A DNA stretch of 64,000 nt from Myxocyprinus asiaticus (GCF_019703515.2 NC_059372.1:22988931-23052930); one strand, 5' to 3'. Numbered from the stretch's first letter, positions 1-12,329 are shown. Numbers and translations: made by a program. The notes: generated by a model from the letters alone, not told the origin.

Positions 1-546
1 CTTTTCCCCTTCTTTTTTTCCAACTCCCTAAAAAAGAAGGGGGATTATCCGTCTGGGCCGCCAGGTCTAGTCGGGGGGTGTCCCTTCCAAGGGGAAGACA
101 GCGGAGACCACACCTCGCCCAAAGAGGGGGGGGGGTATTTAAGTGGAAGGATACGTCACATGGTCTTTCCAACCATGTGGAGAGTCTTCAAGGTAGATCC
201 TGCCCAATGGGGGAGGAGTTACTACAAACATGGAGACTGGGGCAGAGGGGCTCTGCCCAAGGAAGACGCAGTGTGCCAACAGGGAAACAAATTAGCAGAA
301 GATATATATTGCATGGGGTTAGCCTTACAGGGAACCGCCACATGTGGAGCACCTACCCCAGAACAGGATTCTTAGTTAGCAAGTGTACCGGGCCGGCAGC
401 GAATCTCTCCGAAAACTCGACTGCAACAGGGCTTGGAGGAAGTCAACCAGGGAAAAAACTTGTGAACACTACTGGGAATTAATGGCGAACATCTTCAGCT
501 CAAAAGGAGGTGGAAGGCGCTCTGTGCAAGCGATACACCCGGCCGG
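1..546 (-). other. 3' non-coding part of DIRS element A
   Basis: This segment follows the recombinase region on the minus strand. It corresponds, with divergence, to about 13490-14210 in DIRS element B: both contain the same series of cassettes ending in a poly-purine/poly-pyrimidine stretch (near 1-45 here and 14010-14040 there). No coding role is visible. Confidence 0.6.
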
Positions 547-1190
547 CTATCCCGGGCTTATCCGCTTGTGTTGCATGCCACTATCTGGGACGAAACCGGT
601 TCCACCCGGAGAATGTAGAACCTTGCAAAGGTGTTGGGTGTTGCCCAGCCCGCTGCTCTGCAAATGTCTGTTAGAGAGGCACCCCTGGCCAGGGCCCAGC
701 AAGCCGCTACACCCCTGGTAGAATGGTGCTCGTAGCCCTACCGGGGGCGGCATGTCCTGGGCGACATATGCCATAGTTATAGCATCAATGAGCCAGTGGG
801 CAATCCTCTGCTTGGAGACAGCGCTTCCTTTCCGCTGTGCACCAAAGCAGACAAAGAGCTGCTCAGAGATTCTAAAGCTCTGCGTGCGATCCAAATAGAT
901 GCGTAAAGCCCGCACCGGACACAGCGACGACAGGGCTGGGTCTGTCTCCTCCTGGGGCAGCGCTTGCAGCTTCACCACCTGGTCCCTAAAAGGGGTGGTG
1001 GGAACCTTGGGCACATAGCCCGGTCGGGGTCTCAGGATCATGTGAGAGTAACCCGGACCGAACTCCAGGCACATTTCGCTGACAGAGAATGCTTGCAAGT
1101 CACCTACCCTCTTGATGGAAGTGAGCGCAGTCAGAAGGGCAGTCTTCAAGGAGAGTGCCTTAAGCTTGGCTGACTGCAAAGGCTCACTGA
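547..1190 (-). pseudogene. DIRS tyrosine recombinase, C-terminal catalytic part only (relic)
   Basis: Minus-strand frames encode the catalytic core of a DIRS-type tyrosine recombinase, beginning near SIKRVGDLQAFS, which carries the first catalytic arginine of the family. A segment close to the C-terminus reads NTFARFY; its tyrosine at 615-617 is the likely nucleophile. That final part is in a different frame from the preceding 150 residues, so there is at least one frameshift. Compared with element B, the N-terminal core-binding region (equivalent to about 12660-13015) is missing and the sequence jumps directly from the linker into the catalytic part. The protein cannot be functional. Confidence 0.8.
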
Positions 1191-1690
1191 CTGCGGCCGC
1201 TTAGGTCTTCTGCGTCCTGTCCAGGGGCCAGATATGGAGATTCCAAAGGTCTGGTCGCAGGTGCCAGATGGTGCCCCATCCCTGATAAAGAAGGTCCTTC
1301 CTCAGGGGAATTTGCCAGGGGAGGGGCTGTCGCGAGGAGCGTGAGGTCCGAGAACCACGTCTGGGTGGGCCAGTAGGGTGCTACCAGGATGACCTGCTCC
1401 TCGTCCTTCCTGACCTTGCACAGGGTCTGTGCAAGTAGGCTCACTGGGAGAAAACGTATATTTGCGCATGCCAGGGGGCCAGCTGTGTGCCAGCACATTT
1501 ATGCAGAGGGGGGCCTTGGTCAGGGCGTAACAGAGCGGGCAGTGTGGAGGATTCTTGGGAGGCAAACAGGTGCACCTGTGCCTGTCCGAATCGACTCCAA
1601 ATCAGCTGGACCACCTGAGGGTGGAGTCTCCACTCTCCCCTGAGGGTAACCTGTCGTGACAGCGCGTCTGCTGTAGTGTTAAGGTTGCCC
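1191..1690 (-). other. DIRS element A, linker between RNase H and recombinase
   Basis: This matches about 12330-12650 in element B in content and order. It still contains proline-rich coding-like stretches but no intact frame. It ends at the deletion that removed the N-terminal part of the recombinase. Confidence 0.6.
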
Positions 1691-3135
1691 GGGATGTGAA
1701 TGGCTCACAGCAACTTGAAGTGCTGCTGACTCCAGAGGAGGAGACGGCGGGCGAGTTGTGACATACAACGAGAACGCAGACCGCCTTGGCGGTTGACATA
1801 TACTACTGCTGCCATGTTGTCTGTCTGAACTAACACGTGCTTGCCCTGGATCAACGGCCGAAACCTCCGCAGGGTGAGCAGAATTGCCAACAACTCGAGG
1901 CAGTTGATGTGCCAATGCAGTCGCGGGCTCGTCCACAAGCCGGCGGCCACGTGCCCGTTGCAAACAGCGCCCCAGCCCATTTTGGAGGCATCCGTCGTGA
2001 CCACGACACGCCTGGAGACCAGTTCTAGAGGAACAACTGCCCGTATAAACGAGAGGTCGGTCCAAGGGCTGAAAAGATGGTGACAGATCGGCGTGATGAC
2101 CACGCGATTTGTCCCGCGGCACCATGCCCATCTCGGGATTCGAGTCTGAAGCCAGTGCTGAAGCGGTCTCATATGCATCAACCCGAGCGGGGTGGCCACC
2201 GCTGAGGATGCCATATGCCCCAGGAGCCTCTGCAAAAGTTTCAGTGGAACCGCTGTTTTCTGTTTGAAGGCCTTCAAACAGACCAACACCGACTGGGCAT
2301 GCTCGTTCGTGAGGCGCGCTGTCAAAGAGACAGAGTCCAACTCCAAACCGGGAAAAGAGATGCTCTGAACCGGGAGGAGCTTGCTCTTTTCCCGGTTGAC
2401 CCGAAGCCCTAGTCGGCTGAGGTGTGAGAGCACCAAGTCCCTGTGTGCGCACAACATGTACCGAGAGTGAGCTAAAATTAGCCAGTCGTTAAGATAGTTG
2501 AGAATGCGAAGCAAGGGCTGCCTCTGCGACCTTTGTGAAGATGCGAGGATACAGGGACAGGCCGAAAGGGAGTACTGATATGCCTGACCCTTGAATGCAA
2601 ACCGCAGGAAGGGTCTGTGTCGAGAAAGGATCGAGACGGTGAAGTACGCGTCCTTCAGGTCTACCGCCGCGAACCAATCTTGATGCTGGACGCTCGCCAG
2701 AATGCGTTTTTGCGTCCGCATCTTGAATGGGAGTCTGTGTAAAGCTCAGTTCAGTACTCACAGGTCCAAGATTGGCCGCAACCCATCGCCTTTTTTCGGT
2801 ATGATGAAGTAGGGGCTGAAAAACCCCTTCAGGTTGTAACGCACCCTTCCGTAGGAGGGTAGCGATCTCCGCGCAAGGTAGCAGCATTTTCGTCCTTCAC
2901 CAAGGTGACGGATTGGAAAGCGCAAGCCACGCGTCCAAGTTCCGTGCAAGGGGGACCAAATGGGACAACGTCGTCGGACGTACCGGCAGGTGGGGCCTCG
3001 AGGTGCCACACCATGTCGTGGCCGTGCTGAGTCTAAGGACATCAAAGCACTTACCTGGCTCCTTGTGACCACCCCCGGAACAGCCTGGGACGGGGGAGGA
3101 AGAGACCTGTCCTCGTGACCCGTGGTGACTGTCAC
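1691..3135 (-). pseudogene. DIRS reverse transcriptase-RNase H (relic)
   Basis: RT fingers appear near 2760-2830 in one frame (FSPYFIIPKKGDGLRPILDL). The palm motif VDLKDAYF follows in another frame at about 2640-2663. The catalytic box reads YLNDW at 2482-2496, where DIRS elements normally have YLDDW, so one catalytic Asp has become Asn through a single base change. RNase H follows, with VVTTDASKMGWGAVCNG and the later TDNMAAV motif. The longest open segment is 1705-2721. RT copies the element RNA and RNase H removes it; both would be inactive here because of the frameshifts and the Asp-to-Asn change. Confidence 0.88.
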
Positions 3136-3499
3136 ATCGGGGGCGGATTTGTGCCACAGCTGGGCGCTCAGGGGTGGGAGACCGCCGCTGGAGCGCTAAT
3201 CCTGCCAAATAGAGTGGTGGACAGTGGTCGTGATGACGGCCGTGCACACTGAATACGTGACCTGGGGAACAAGGAAACCGCTCTTGCTGAACTCTTGAGT
3301 AATTAAATGCAAAAGGTAACAAAAAGATGGAGAGGTCTGCTTACCAGCTCCAGAGCAGCGGGTTTCGTCGTCCCTGGGTCGCCCGTCTCAAGAGCGCTTT
3401 GAAGCCTTTCACGGGTTCAGGGCGGCCGTGAGATGGGTGGCGTCTGCTTCCTGTGGTGGGCTCCATGCCGGGGCCGGGCCGAAGGGGCGGGCTGCGGCA

Positions 3500-4758
3500 G
3501 AGCCGGTTCAGTCACCGCAGGGGGACGCCCTTGGCGATGAGTAGACGGGGTGCGTAATCTTGAGCTGCGCCAGGGCAGGATATGCCGGATAGCCTCCGTC
3601 TACTGCTCCACCGTCGAGAACTGCTGGGCAAAGTCCTTGACGGTGTCGCCAAATAGGCCAGCCTAGGAGATGGGGGCAGCAAGGAACCGTGTCCTGTTGG
3701 CCTCACCCATCTCCTGGACCACTAATGTGGACATCGTCCGCCTGAGAGACCGCACCGTGACCTCCGTCGCTCGGAGAGCGAGGTCGGTCGCCTAGCGCAG
3801 TTCCTGCATCAATCCCGGGATGGAAGTACCTTCGTGCAGTTCCTTTAGCGCCTTGGCAGACTTGCAGGAGAGCCATGGCGTGCAGGGCGGAGGCGGCTTG
3901 TCCAGCGGCACCGTAGGCCTTGGCCGTCAGAGACGACGTAAACCTACAGGCCTTGGACGGGGTCTTTGGGCACCAGCGCCAGGTGGGCATAGGTGCACCG
4001 CGAGCGCCTTTATCCACCAGGGGATTGCCAAATAGCCGTTGGCCGCCCCACCATCGAGGGTAGTGAGGGCAGGGAAGCTGAAGAGATCAGGACCGGGCAG
4101 TAAAAAGCGCCTCCCACGACCTTGTCAGCTCTTCATGCATTTCCGGGAAGAAAGGAACGGGGGCAGGGCGTTCGAGCCGCGAGGGTTCAGGGAAGAGCAG
4201 AGGGTTCCACTCTAGCCGACGCTCGCGGCTACCCGGGAAAGCATGTCATCATCTCCACGTCAGCCTGTGACTGGGCAATCGTCCCCGAAGGGAGGAGCCC
4301 AGCTGAGGCTTCCGCGTCCAACTGGACGAGCCCGCTCTCCGATGCTGCGCTCGAGAGCTCATCACTTTCGCTGGCTCCGAATAAGAGGTCAAACTCGCCG
4401 TGAGACGAGCCGGCGGACTCATCCGGAAGCCCGATCGGGGCAGACGAGCGTGCTGGGGAATGGGAGGTCCGCGGGGGATACCTGGTGGAGGCGGTCCCAT
4501 TGGGGTCCCCAAATCGCCCCAAGTGCTAGCCGCGCTGGCCTCATACCCGTGGGTAAAAGGACCGAGGCGGGGAGCCTCTGGGGTGGCTTGCTTTTTACGA
4601 AGGCGAGCCGCGACTGCATCGTTGCCATGGACATGTCCTCGCAATGAGAACATGACCATCCACGAATGCTGTCTCCGCGTGAGCAGTGCCCTGACACGAA
4701 AGACAGCGATCGTGACCGTCAGAAGGTGAGAGATAACGAGCGCAACCAGGAATAACAC
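3500..4758 (-). pseudogene. DIRS gag-like ORF1 (relic)
   Basis: The first coding region of DIRS element A is spread over several minus-strand frames. The segment 4419-4697 has a Cys/His-containing stretch (CSHCEDMSMATMQSRLAF). The segment 3703-4017 has the alanine-rich run LTAKAYGAAGQAASALHAMA, which resembles DIRS Gag proteins of fish. It would encode a nucleic-acid-binding structural protein. Element B lacks most of this region. The assignment rests on position and on my recollection of fish DIRS Gag sequences, so it is weaker than that of the RT. Confidence 0.65.
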
Positions 4759-4995
4759 ACAATCGGAAAGGCATCTTTAAAAAGACGCGTCTTTAAAAAG
4801 ATGTTCCGTGTGTGCCGCTCTTTTAGAGAAATATACTCTTTTAGAGAAATATACTCTTATTTCTGCCGAAGAGCCCAGGGGCATTCTCTGCATTGCACCA
4901 GTGCAGAGGAGGGAGAAGCCGCTGAAATACGCCATCAGATCCAGCAGAGGTGAATGAACAGTCGTGGGAATTCAGCAAAGATCAGCAAAGATCGT

Positions 4996-5398
4996 GCCTG
5001 GTAAAGTGCATGTAAAATGGCTAGAAATAGCATTTTAGCTTAGTGTAAAGCTGACAATTTACACAAGGTTTATTTCTATTTCTTCAGCTCCAAACTTACT
5101 TCAAACGTACTTCTCTGTCTGCTCGTATGAATGTAACATATCATAAGAAAGTGTTTCACCGCTGTTCAAATGCACTTTGGATCGCATCATTTATATGTAT
5201 AAATGTTTTCCATCTGAAAGGACTAAATATTAAATGAAACAAATGCCAATAAAATGCAAAGTAATCTCTTCAGTAATCAAAATACTTTTTGAATGTAACT
5301 GTATTCTAATTACCAATGATTTAAATTGTAACTGTAGTGAAATACAGTTACTTATATTTTGTATTTTAAATACGTAATCCCGTTACTCCCCAACCCTG
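4996..5398 (-). mobile_element. hAT-like non-autonomous element, truncated copy 1
   Basis: This is about 90% similar by eye to 63326-63743. It ends with the inverted-repeat end CCCCAACCCTG at 5388-5398. The other half is absent because the DIRS leader joins at about 4995. Orientation is arbitrary because the family has no coding region. Confidence 0.75.
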
Positions 5399-7020
5399 GC
5401 GGTGGAGTTATGTGGAGGTGAGGGCGTGGTCGAGTGCCCATCTGGAGAGAGAGAGAGCGGTAAGGAGTTCCACCTGAGATGAATTGCTACTAATTACTGT
5501 TTCCATGTTCGCAGTGAGAGATGGGGGAGATAAAAGAAGCCCAGTCCTCAGGGAGAGGAGAGAGAGAGACAGACCAGAGTTTTCTTGTCTGTTCCCCGAG
5601 ACAGAGTTTTTTTTCCACTGATAAAACCCCCCCCCCAAAATGTCTCCTCTAGACTCTCAACAAAGTCTTGAACTGAGCTCAGATTTGCTCAGACACCAAA
5701 TACAGTAATAAAATAGATTTTAATATGAACTCAAACAATTCTCATAAAATTCTTCCAAGAGCAAATAATCTAAACAACTATATGCAATCCACATTCATTT
5801 TAATAGCAGTAAACTCTTAGTGTATTTCAACAACTGTCTCATTCATGTCTATTTTTTATCTCTCATAATGAATTTTAGGAGAAAGATCTAAGACTAGAAC
5901 ATCTAAGAAAGTTGATACTTAACTGAAACATAACTTAGAACACAATTAAGTCTCCTGAACTGTGAAAGAGCAACCTCTGGGCAATAACTTTTTCCTCTAG
6001 GTAAATGTATGGATTAAAATGAAAAAAAATCTAGTTTAGAGGCATTAGGTTTTTGGAGGAGCAAGTGTTGTGAGGAAAATAGAAAAAAAAGGAGGTTAAA
6101 AAAAAGAGGTGAAATAACAGCTACAGTACAGAGAAAGAAGAAAAGGGCAGTGGTTGTGCTGTTGGTGTGTGACAGCATGTGTGACTGTGTACCACACAAA
6201 CAGAAAGCTGAATGAAGCAGTCAATAATCATTATGTGGCACAGCAAGCACAAGTATTTAAGCCGCAGAGCGCATTTAAAAGCTGTTTTCAATGGTACAGT
6301 ATAATCATACACAATCAGCAATGATTGTTTCCTTTAAGATGCATTATGATTTACTTCAAAAAACACTGAATGTGTTCTGAAGCAAACTGTAGCCAATGGA
6401 GGTACACGGTAGGCGTGGTAAACAAAGGGAAACATTTTTTATTATACGGCTTTCATGAATTCTTGATTCTGATTGGTCAATCTGCAGTCAAATGTTATTA
6501 TAATGAGTGTTAAACTGTACAAGTGACTGTTGTCCCAGGCAACTGATTTCCTACACAGAATTTCCTACAACATTTCCATTTATTTATATGTTATTTTATT
6601 TATTTATTTGGTAAGTAGAAGTTTAGTATGCATGATAATGTACAGTCAGCTGGTCATTATCACAAAATAAACCCATCTGCTTCACATCAGGGTCCTGGTC
6701 CTGTTAGGGTTTATTTCACAACCAGCTGACTGCACACTATCCCTTAGTTAATTAGAATACATTTTGCTACACTATCAATACTACATTAGACTGCAGCAGG
6801 GGTAAAAATAAATAAATAAATAAATAAAACAATAAAACATGCACTTTTCAGGCCAGTCAAATGCATGAATACATGAATAAGTTGTAAAAAGCATCTCCCA
6901 TCTGGTATTAATGGTGAGAGTGTGGAAAATGTTCCTTTTTAATGCGCCTGTCCAAATGTAATCTGCCTTATCTCGCTTCAACACTGCATACGCCCTTTCA
7001 GAAGTGAGCAGGATGAGGCA
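5399..7020. other. Intronic sequence, no gene seen
   Basis: AT-rich sequence with short purine tracts at 5446-5460 and 5555-5572, a TTTA-rich stretch near 6585-6610 and an AAAT microsatellite at 6808-6832. No splice-bounded coding segment or recognisable transposon end was found. Confidence 0.5.
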
Positions 7021-7043
7021 GAGAGAGAGAGAGAGAGAGAGAG
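7021..7043. repeat. GA microsatellite
   Basis: Uninterrupted GA dinucleotide run. Confidence 0.95.
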
Positions 7044-7735
7044 AACAAGAGAAAAAGATTTGTATATTGTATCCTCACTTTCCAGTGGATGAGCAGAGGA
7101 ATGAATCATGATGACACTGATCATATTCAAATTGACGTTTGAATGTTTTTGTGTATGGTTATGTAGTATACTTTTATGGAAGCATTACTATAGGATAAGA
7201 GGCATGTGATATGCCAGATAGGGGTCTGCTACTTGACCTGAGCTCGATGGGACCTGAGAAACTGTCTGTTTCTCTCTGGTTCCAGTCAATTTTTCATGTT
7301 TAACTTCAGAGTTTGCATTGGGTTTGCACTTAATTATAAAAATAAATTATCATCATACATATTTTATAGTTTATTATCAACGTAATTAATCAAGTGTGCA
7401 CACATAATCCTTCATCTTCGAGTCAGAGCTGTGAGAATCCGTGCGTCTGGGTCTACTCACTTGGAAAAGAAATTAAAAGGGAGCAAGTGAGTTCTGGTTT
7501 GGGTTGGCTTTTGAGATTTCCAATTGGATCGGGTCAGGTCACAGCATCTCGTATACAAGCCGGGTTCAAGTATCAACTTCAAGACCCCATGAAATCAGAA
7601 TGGGACTTTAGTAGATTTCAGTCCATGTCTATAAGATTTAAAGCCATTAATATGCTAGTGTACTCTGAAAAGTTGACAAAATTAATCCAACCTTCCAGAT
7701 ATACGCATTTAACATTTTTACCCCCTAACCATAAC
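7044..7735. other. Intronic sequence, no gene seen
   Basis: An open segment of 143 codons on the plus strand (7394-7825) overlaps the MITE that follows and shows no domain, so I treat it as chance. Confidence 0.5.
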
Positions 7736-8004
7736 CTATTTACTCACCCTCATGATGTTTCAAACCCATTTGACTTTCTTCCACTCAATACCAAAGGAGA
7801 TGTCTGGAAGAATTTTAGGCACTGACATTCTCAGTAACCATTACATTTTATTGCATCTTTTTTCCTTACAAGTGAATGGTGACTGAGGCTGTCTAACATC
7901 TCCTTACGTGCTCCAAGGAAGAAAGAATGTTATACAGATATGAAACAACATGAGGCTGAGTAAATGATGACATAATTTTCATTTTTGGGTGAACAATCCC
8001 TTTC
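7736..8004. mobile_element. AGTTCACCC-type MITE, diverged copy
   Basis: Fold-back element. The left arm has TTTACTCACCCTCATG and the right arm ATGAGGCTGAGTAAATGATG, followed by TTTTGGGTGAACAATCCC. The family recurs many times in this window, best preserved at 44166-44380. No coding capacity. Confidence 0.75.
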
Positions 8005-8851
8005 TTTAAAAGATTACAGCATGAAAAAACAGCTGGACGAGGTTTGGAGAAAAAGGATCATCACTATGATGGATGGTGTGAGATCACAGCGTATTTGTTT
8101 CTAGAATGCATTTCAAGAACTGCATTACTGAAGGAGAGTGTGGATCCACTCATCATGCTATAATCAGTGTGTACTGGTGGACAGGTCCAGACATCATAGA
8201 AGACTTAACCCAAGCTAAATTTAGTCTGAGAGCAAAGAACCATAGGGCTCTTTCTGCAGATGGAGTGAGCAAGCCGAGGAGGCACTGATGAGTGTGAATT
8301 GAGTCTCCTGTCACAGAGACAGGTGAATGTGTTGTGGCAAAGTCTCCACGCACAAGCACGGACGCCAATGTTGAGGTGGAATGAAGTGAGTGAAAAACTC
8401 ATTTGCAAGAGGCAGGGCTGGATATGTGCCATTGACGGTGGCTGTGGAGCACAGTGGCCGTGGAGATGTCACCGTGACCCTGACTGTGCCTGAATAACGA
8501 GATGTCATGGGGAACAATCAGCCAAACAGAAAGTTAGCTTTCACCCCACATCTATAATATGGAACATGGGGTGTGCATTCACTTTTGCCTATACCTGTAA
8601 CAAACACTTGATATGCATGATTTTTTTAATGTTAAAATACTTTCTCTTGTCCCAGTTTAATGTGCATACACAACTATAAGTAAAGGCCAAAGTAAACTTC
8701 GGTTTTCCACAGTATTTCACACAGTATATCTGTGTGCAGCGTAGTATTCCTAGACACGCAGAGAGTCCGTGCTGGTGCGGATTGTTAGCACATGTGACCG
8801 GTGTTAAAATAGTACCACAAAGCAGTCTTTCTGTGCATGTGTCAAATGCAT

Positions 8852-8907
8852 ACATTTACATTTAGTCATTAAGCAGACACTTTTATCCAAAGCAAATTAC
8901 AAATGAA
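8852..8907 (+). repeat. Short teleost dispersed repeat core
   Basis: Contains ACATTTACATTTAGTCATT and GCAGACACTTTTATCCAAAG, a core I recognise as very common in teleost genomes. Boundaries and parent element are not resolved here. Confidence 0.55.
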
Positions 8908-9330
8908 AGGCTAAGCGCTCAACCGTGCACGAGATGGAATGCCATGCGGGAAAGTATAGCCATAAGGCATTTGAAAACACTGTGGTGCTTTCAAAACATT
9001 GCTCTGTTTGTTTGTGTGATGCAAAATTTCAGCTTCTGTCTCAAGCAATGGTGAGTTTGGGGCAGGACTACTGGTTTACTCAAACAATGAAAAACGGGGG
9101 GAGGTAAGAGTGATAGGTAAACCTATTAGGAAACAATTGTTAATGATGCGTGCAAAGGCAAGCATCACTATTACTTTTGCTAAAATTTAGAGTTTGAAAT
9201 TTAAACAAATGTAACTTGTTGACATGAATGATAACTCCAATTGTGTGACTTATTGAGGTGCTATTACTTTTCTAAGACACTGGACTTACTGTAGAAATTT
9301 CGGCTAGCAATAAATAATATATTTCGACAG
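8908..9330. other. Intronic sequence, no gene seen
   Basis: No transposon end, repeat or coding exon was recognised. Confidence 0.45.
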
Positions 9331-9446
9331 TAACCAATCTCCTAGCAAGCACCCAAAACACCCTAGCAACCACATAGTAATGTACTAAACACCACCCAGG
9401 ACACCCTAGTAACCGAATATCAATGCCATGGCAACCACCCAGCATT
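9331..9446. repeat. Degenerate CCCTAGCAACCAC tandem repeat
   Basis: Several imperfect repeats of a unit of about 20 bp containing CACCCTAG(C/T)AACC and CACCCAG. This kind of minisatellite-like repeat is familiar from teleost introns. Confidence 0.7.
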
Positions 9447-10361
9447 GGATGAAAATGTGAAAATCGAATTAATTTCATTTGGTGCCAAAAGTGCTACAGA
9501 AATTACTACTCATACTAATGCAGCCTTTCATTAATGCTCACCTGTATCTAGATCTAACCATTATTAATCAAGCATCTCTTTGAAAACATTCTTCCCTTAT
9601 CTTCAGAGATGGATCGCTATTATGATGTGTTCAAGCAGTATATGCCTGTGCTACTTAGCCTCGGGGTAAACTCTGAGAGTTGCTTTAATATTGACTGAAA
9701 TGTATTTTCAGAGAGATCATAACTCATATGTCTCTCATGGCTGCAGCAACTGGAATGTGCTTGGATGAATGTCAGCTTTGACATTAAAACAGCACTGTAA
9801 AAAACACAGATGTAATGCCTCAAGATGTGAGAACTGCTTGATGAGGAGGGTGAGAAGGCGCATACGTGTCCGACTGTATCAACACCTGGAGTTACAGCAG
9901 GTATCCGAGAGAAATGAGGCATACTTCCCAGTGAAGGAACACAGTTTCAGCCGTCAATAACGGGACAAACAGATTGATTCTTGCATTAAGCAGCTTCCCA
10001 TGATACCCTCAGGTTTAGGCTTTAGCAGCCCCACTCATCTGTAGAGCACAATAACCTTATTTTAGCAACAGAATCTGACGGTTTCAGCCTCAATAGCATA
10101 CATAAAGCATTAACCCTTGTTGAGTGTATGTGTATTTCATGAACAGATCTTAAAGATGTGCAAAACTACTAGAACAACTAGTCAACTAATCAATTTAATC
10201 AACTGATCGCGATCAGTCTTGTTTCTTAGGCGGCATTAACATAAGACATGGTCTTGCATTTTAAAACAGCTAGCTGAAGGCCACATCTACAATAACCATT
10301 TTAATTCACTAATGTCATTTTTTCCTAAGTTTGCGGTAATGGAGAACGTTTTCAAAATGCT
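9447..10361. other. Intronic sequence, no gene seen
   Basis: Mixed-composition intron up to the left end of DIRS element B. Nothing recognisable as a gene. Confidence 0.45.
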
Positions 10362-10410
10362 CCGTTCCCTATCTGTCACTCACTCGATGTTGTGTCGATG
10401 TAGTGACACT

Positions 10411-10531
10411 AGGGGTCGCCCTTGGGAGCCCCAAATCAAAAGGCCAGTGGGAATTGGCGAGTGGAATTTGCATGCCACTCCCCCGGACATACGGGTATAA
10501 AAGGAACTGGCTCGCAACCACTCATTCATAT
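10411..10531 (+). repeat. DIRS element B, left inverted terminal repeat
   Basis: This is the inverse of 14424-14547. For example GGCTCGCAACCACTCATTC at the inner end matches GAATGAGTGGTTGCGAGCC on the right. The right copy carries about 20 extra bases near its outer end. Confidence 0.9.
10496..10502 (+). promoter_or_regulatory. TATA box of DIRS element B
   Basis: TATAAAA inside the left terminal repeat, followed by a short leader before the RT relic. The position suits RNA polymerase II transcription of the element. The inverted copy (14449-14455, TTTTATA on the plus strand) would point inwards from the right end. Confidence 0.65.
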
Positions 10532-11023
10532 TTTTTCTTCGGAGCCGAGAGGTTGTGTTCAGCGAGCTGAATCCTCTGCCGTTCCATTCACCTCTAAAAT
10601 ACTGTTGGAGTTTATGGCGCATTACAGCGGCTTCTCCCCCTTGTGCACCGGTGGAGTGCAGAGAACGCCCCTGGGTGCTTCGACAGTCTAAAAGAGTATA
10701 TATTCTTGCAATAAAATAGTATATTTTCCCTTTCCCAGCTGTGGCACAACACACTCGCCCAGACAGTTCCCTCCTATCCCATCACTGACCGGTCTTATGG
10801 TAGGTACCCGGAGCCAGGTAAGTGCTTCGAAGTCCCCAGTCAGCACGGCCACGAGTTCGGGGTCCGAGCCCCCTCAACGTGGCGGCTCCGCCCCGCCGTG
10901 AGGCCCCACCCGCTGGTAGGTCCGACGTGATTGTCTCCTTGGTCCCCCTCACCCGGAGCTTGGGGGCGTGGCTTGCGCTCCCCAACTCGTCGCGATGGCT
11001 GACTGGGACCGTCCGACTCGGCT

Positions 11024-12230
11024 ATGCAATTCAGTTTGCCAGGCATCCGCCCAGGTTCAGCGGCATCCGTTTTACCTCAAATACAGGGCAAGAACACCGC
11101 TGCCCTGCCTGTGGAGATCACGTCCCTTCTGCGGAAGGACGCAGTAGAGCCTGTCCATCCAGGCAAGATGAAGAAGGGTTTCTACAGCCCCTACTTCATC
11201 GTACTAAGGAAAGGTGGTGGGTTGCGGCCAATCCCGGACCTGCGAGTTCTGAACTGGGCCTTGCACAGACTCCCGTCCAAGATGCTGACGCGGAAACGCA
11301 TTTTAGTGAGCTCCAGAAGCAGGACTGATTCGCGGCGGTATACCTGAAGGACGGGTACTTCAACGTCTCGGTTTCTCCTCGGCACAGGCCCTTTTATCAG
11401 TTCGCCTTTGAGGGCCTCCCCTTCAGTCGGTCCCTGTCGCCTTGCGTCTTCATGGAAGTCGCAGAGGCGTCTGCATCCTCAACTGTCTCGACGACTGGCT
11501 GGCTCTAATTCACTCTCGAGACTTGTTGTGTGTGCACAGGGACCTGGCGCTCAGGCACTTCAGCCGGTTGGGGCTTCAGATCAACTGGGGAAAGAGCAGC
11601 TCTCCCCAGTACAGAGCATCTCTTTTCTCGGGTTGGAGTTAGGCTCAGTCTCTATGATTGCGTGCCTCATGAGTGAGCGCATGCAGTCAGTGCTGAACTG
11701 CCTGAAGTTGTTCAGGTGGAGCATGGCAGTCCCACTGAAGCATTTTCAGAGGCTACTGGGGCATATGGCATCCTCAACGGCAGTCACGCCGCTCGGGTCG
11801 ATGCATATGAGACCACTTCAGCACTGGCATCAGACTCGAGTCGAGAGATGGGCATGGTGCCGCGGCACACATCGCGTGGTCATCACACCGATCTGCTGCT
11901 ACCTGTTCAGCCCTTGGACGGGCCTTGCAATCCTGCAGGCAGGAGTCCCCTTAGTGCAAGTACCCCAGGAGCATCGTGGTTACGACAGACACCTCCGAGC
12001 GTGGCTGGGGCGCCGTGTGCAATGGGCATGCAGCCACGGGCTCCTGGACAGGGCCGCGACTGCATTGGCATTTCAACTGCCTCGAGTTGCTGGCAGTGTT
12101 GCTCACCCTGTGGAGGTTTTGGCCGTTGATCCAGGGCAAGCACACATTGGTCCGGATGGACAACATGGCGATGGTAGCGTACAGTAGCCGCCAAGTCGCA
12201 TGTCGCCCGCCGCCGCCTCATTTGTAGTCA
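11024..12230 (+). pseudogene. DIRS reverse transcriptase-RNase H of element B (relic)
   Basis: RT begins near 11024 with the fingers motif GFYSPYFIVLRKGGGLRPIP. The next motif, after a stop at about 11326-11328, reads VYLKDGYF where element A has VDLKDAYF, so the first catalytic Asp is Tyr. The catalytic box reads CLDDW (about 11484-11498): both Asp are kept but the usual Tyr is Cys. RNase H follows at about 11976-12180 (VTTDTSERGWGAVCNG and MDNMAMVAY). At least two frame changes separate these parts, so the gene is dead. Confidence 0.87.
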
Positions 12231-12329
12231 GCAGCGACTCAAGTCGTTGCGAGCCACTCGCATCCCGTGCGACCTCGACAGCCCGGCAGACGCACTGTCA
12301 TGACAGGTCACGCTCAGGGGAGAGTGGAG

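Larger units (their letters stand above)
1..4995 (-). mobile_element. DIRS-type tyrosine-recombinase retrotransposon A, decayed, cut by window edge
   Basis: The minus strand carries, from right to left, a leader, a gag-like region, reverse transcriptase with RNase H, and a tyrosine recombinase. This is the gene order of DIRS retrotransposons, which integrate by recombinase rather than by a DDE integrase. All frames are broken by stops and frameshifts. The right-hand leader (about 4760-4995) resembles the leader of the second copy at about 10570-10760, but no terminal repeat follows. Instead the sequence runs at about 4995 into a hAT-like element, so the 5' end is truncated. The 3' end lies beyond position 1. 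GC content is clearly higher than in the surrounding intron. Confidence 0.88.

Noticed and set aside
7394..7825. 143-codon plus-strand frame
   Set aside because: Its end runs into an AGTTCACCC-type MITE and no domain is visible.
9769..9960. Arg/Cys-rich 63-codon frame
   Set aside because: Short, isolated, no splice or homology support.
11907..12221. Minus-strand frames opposite the RNase H relic
   Set aside because: Antisense shadow of the DIRS RNase H; similar antisense frames occur opposite the same region in element A.
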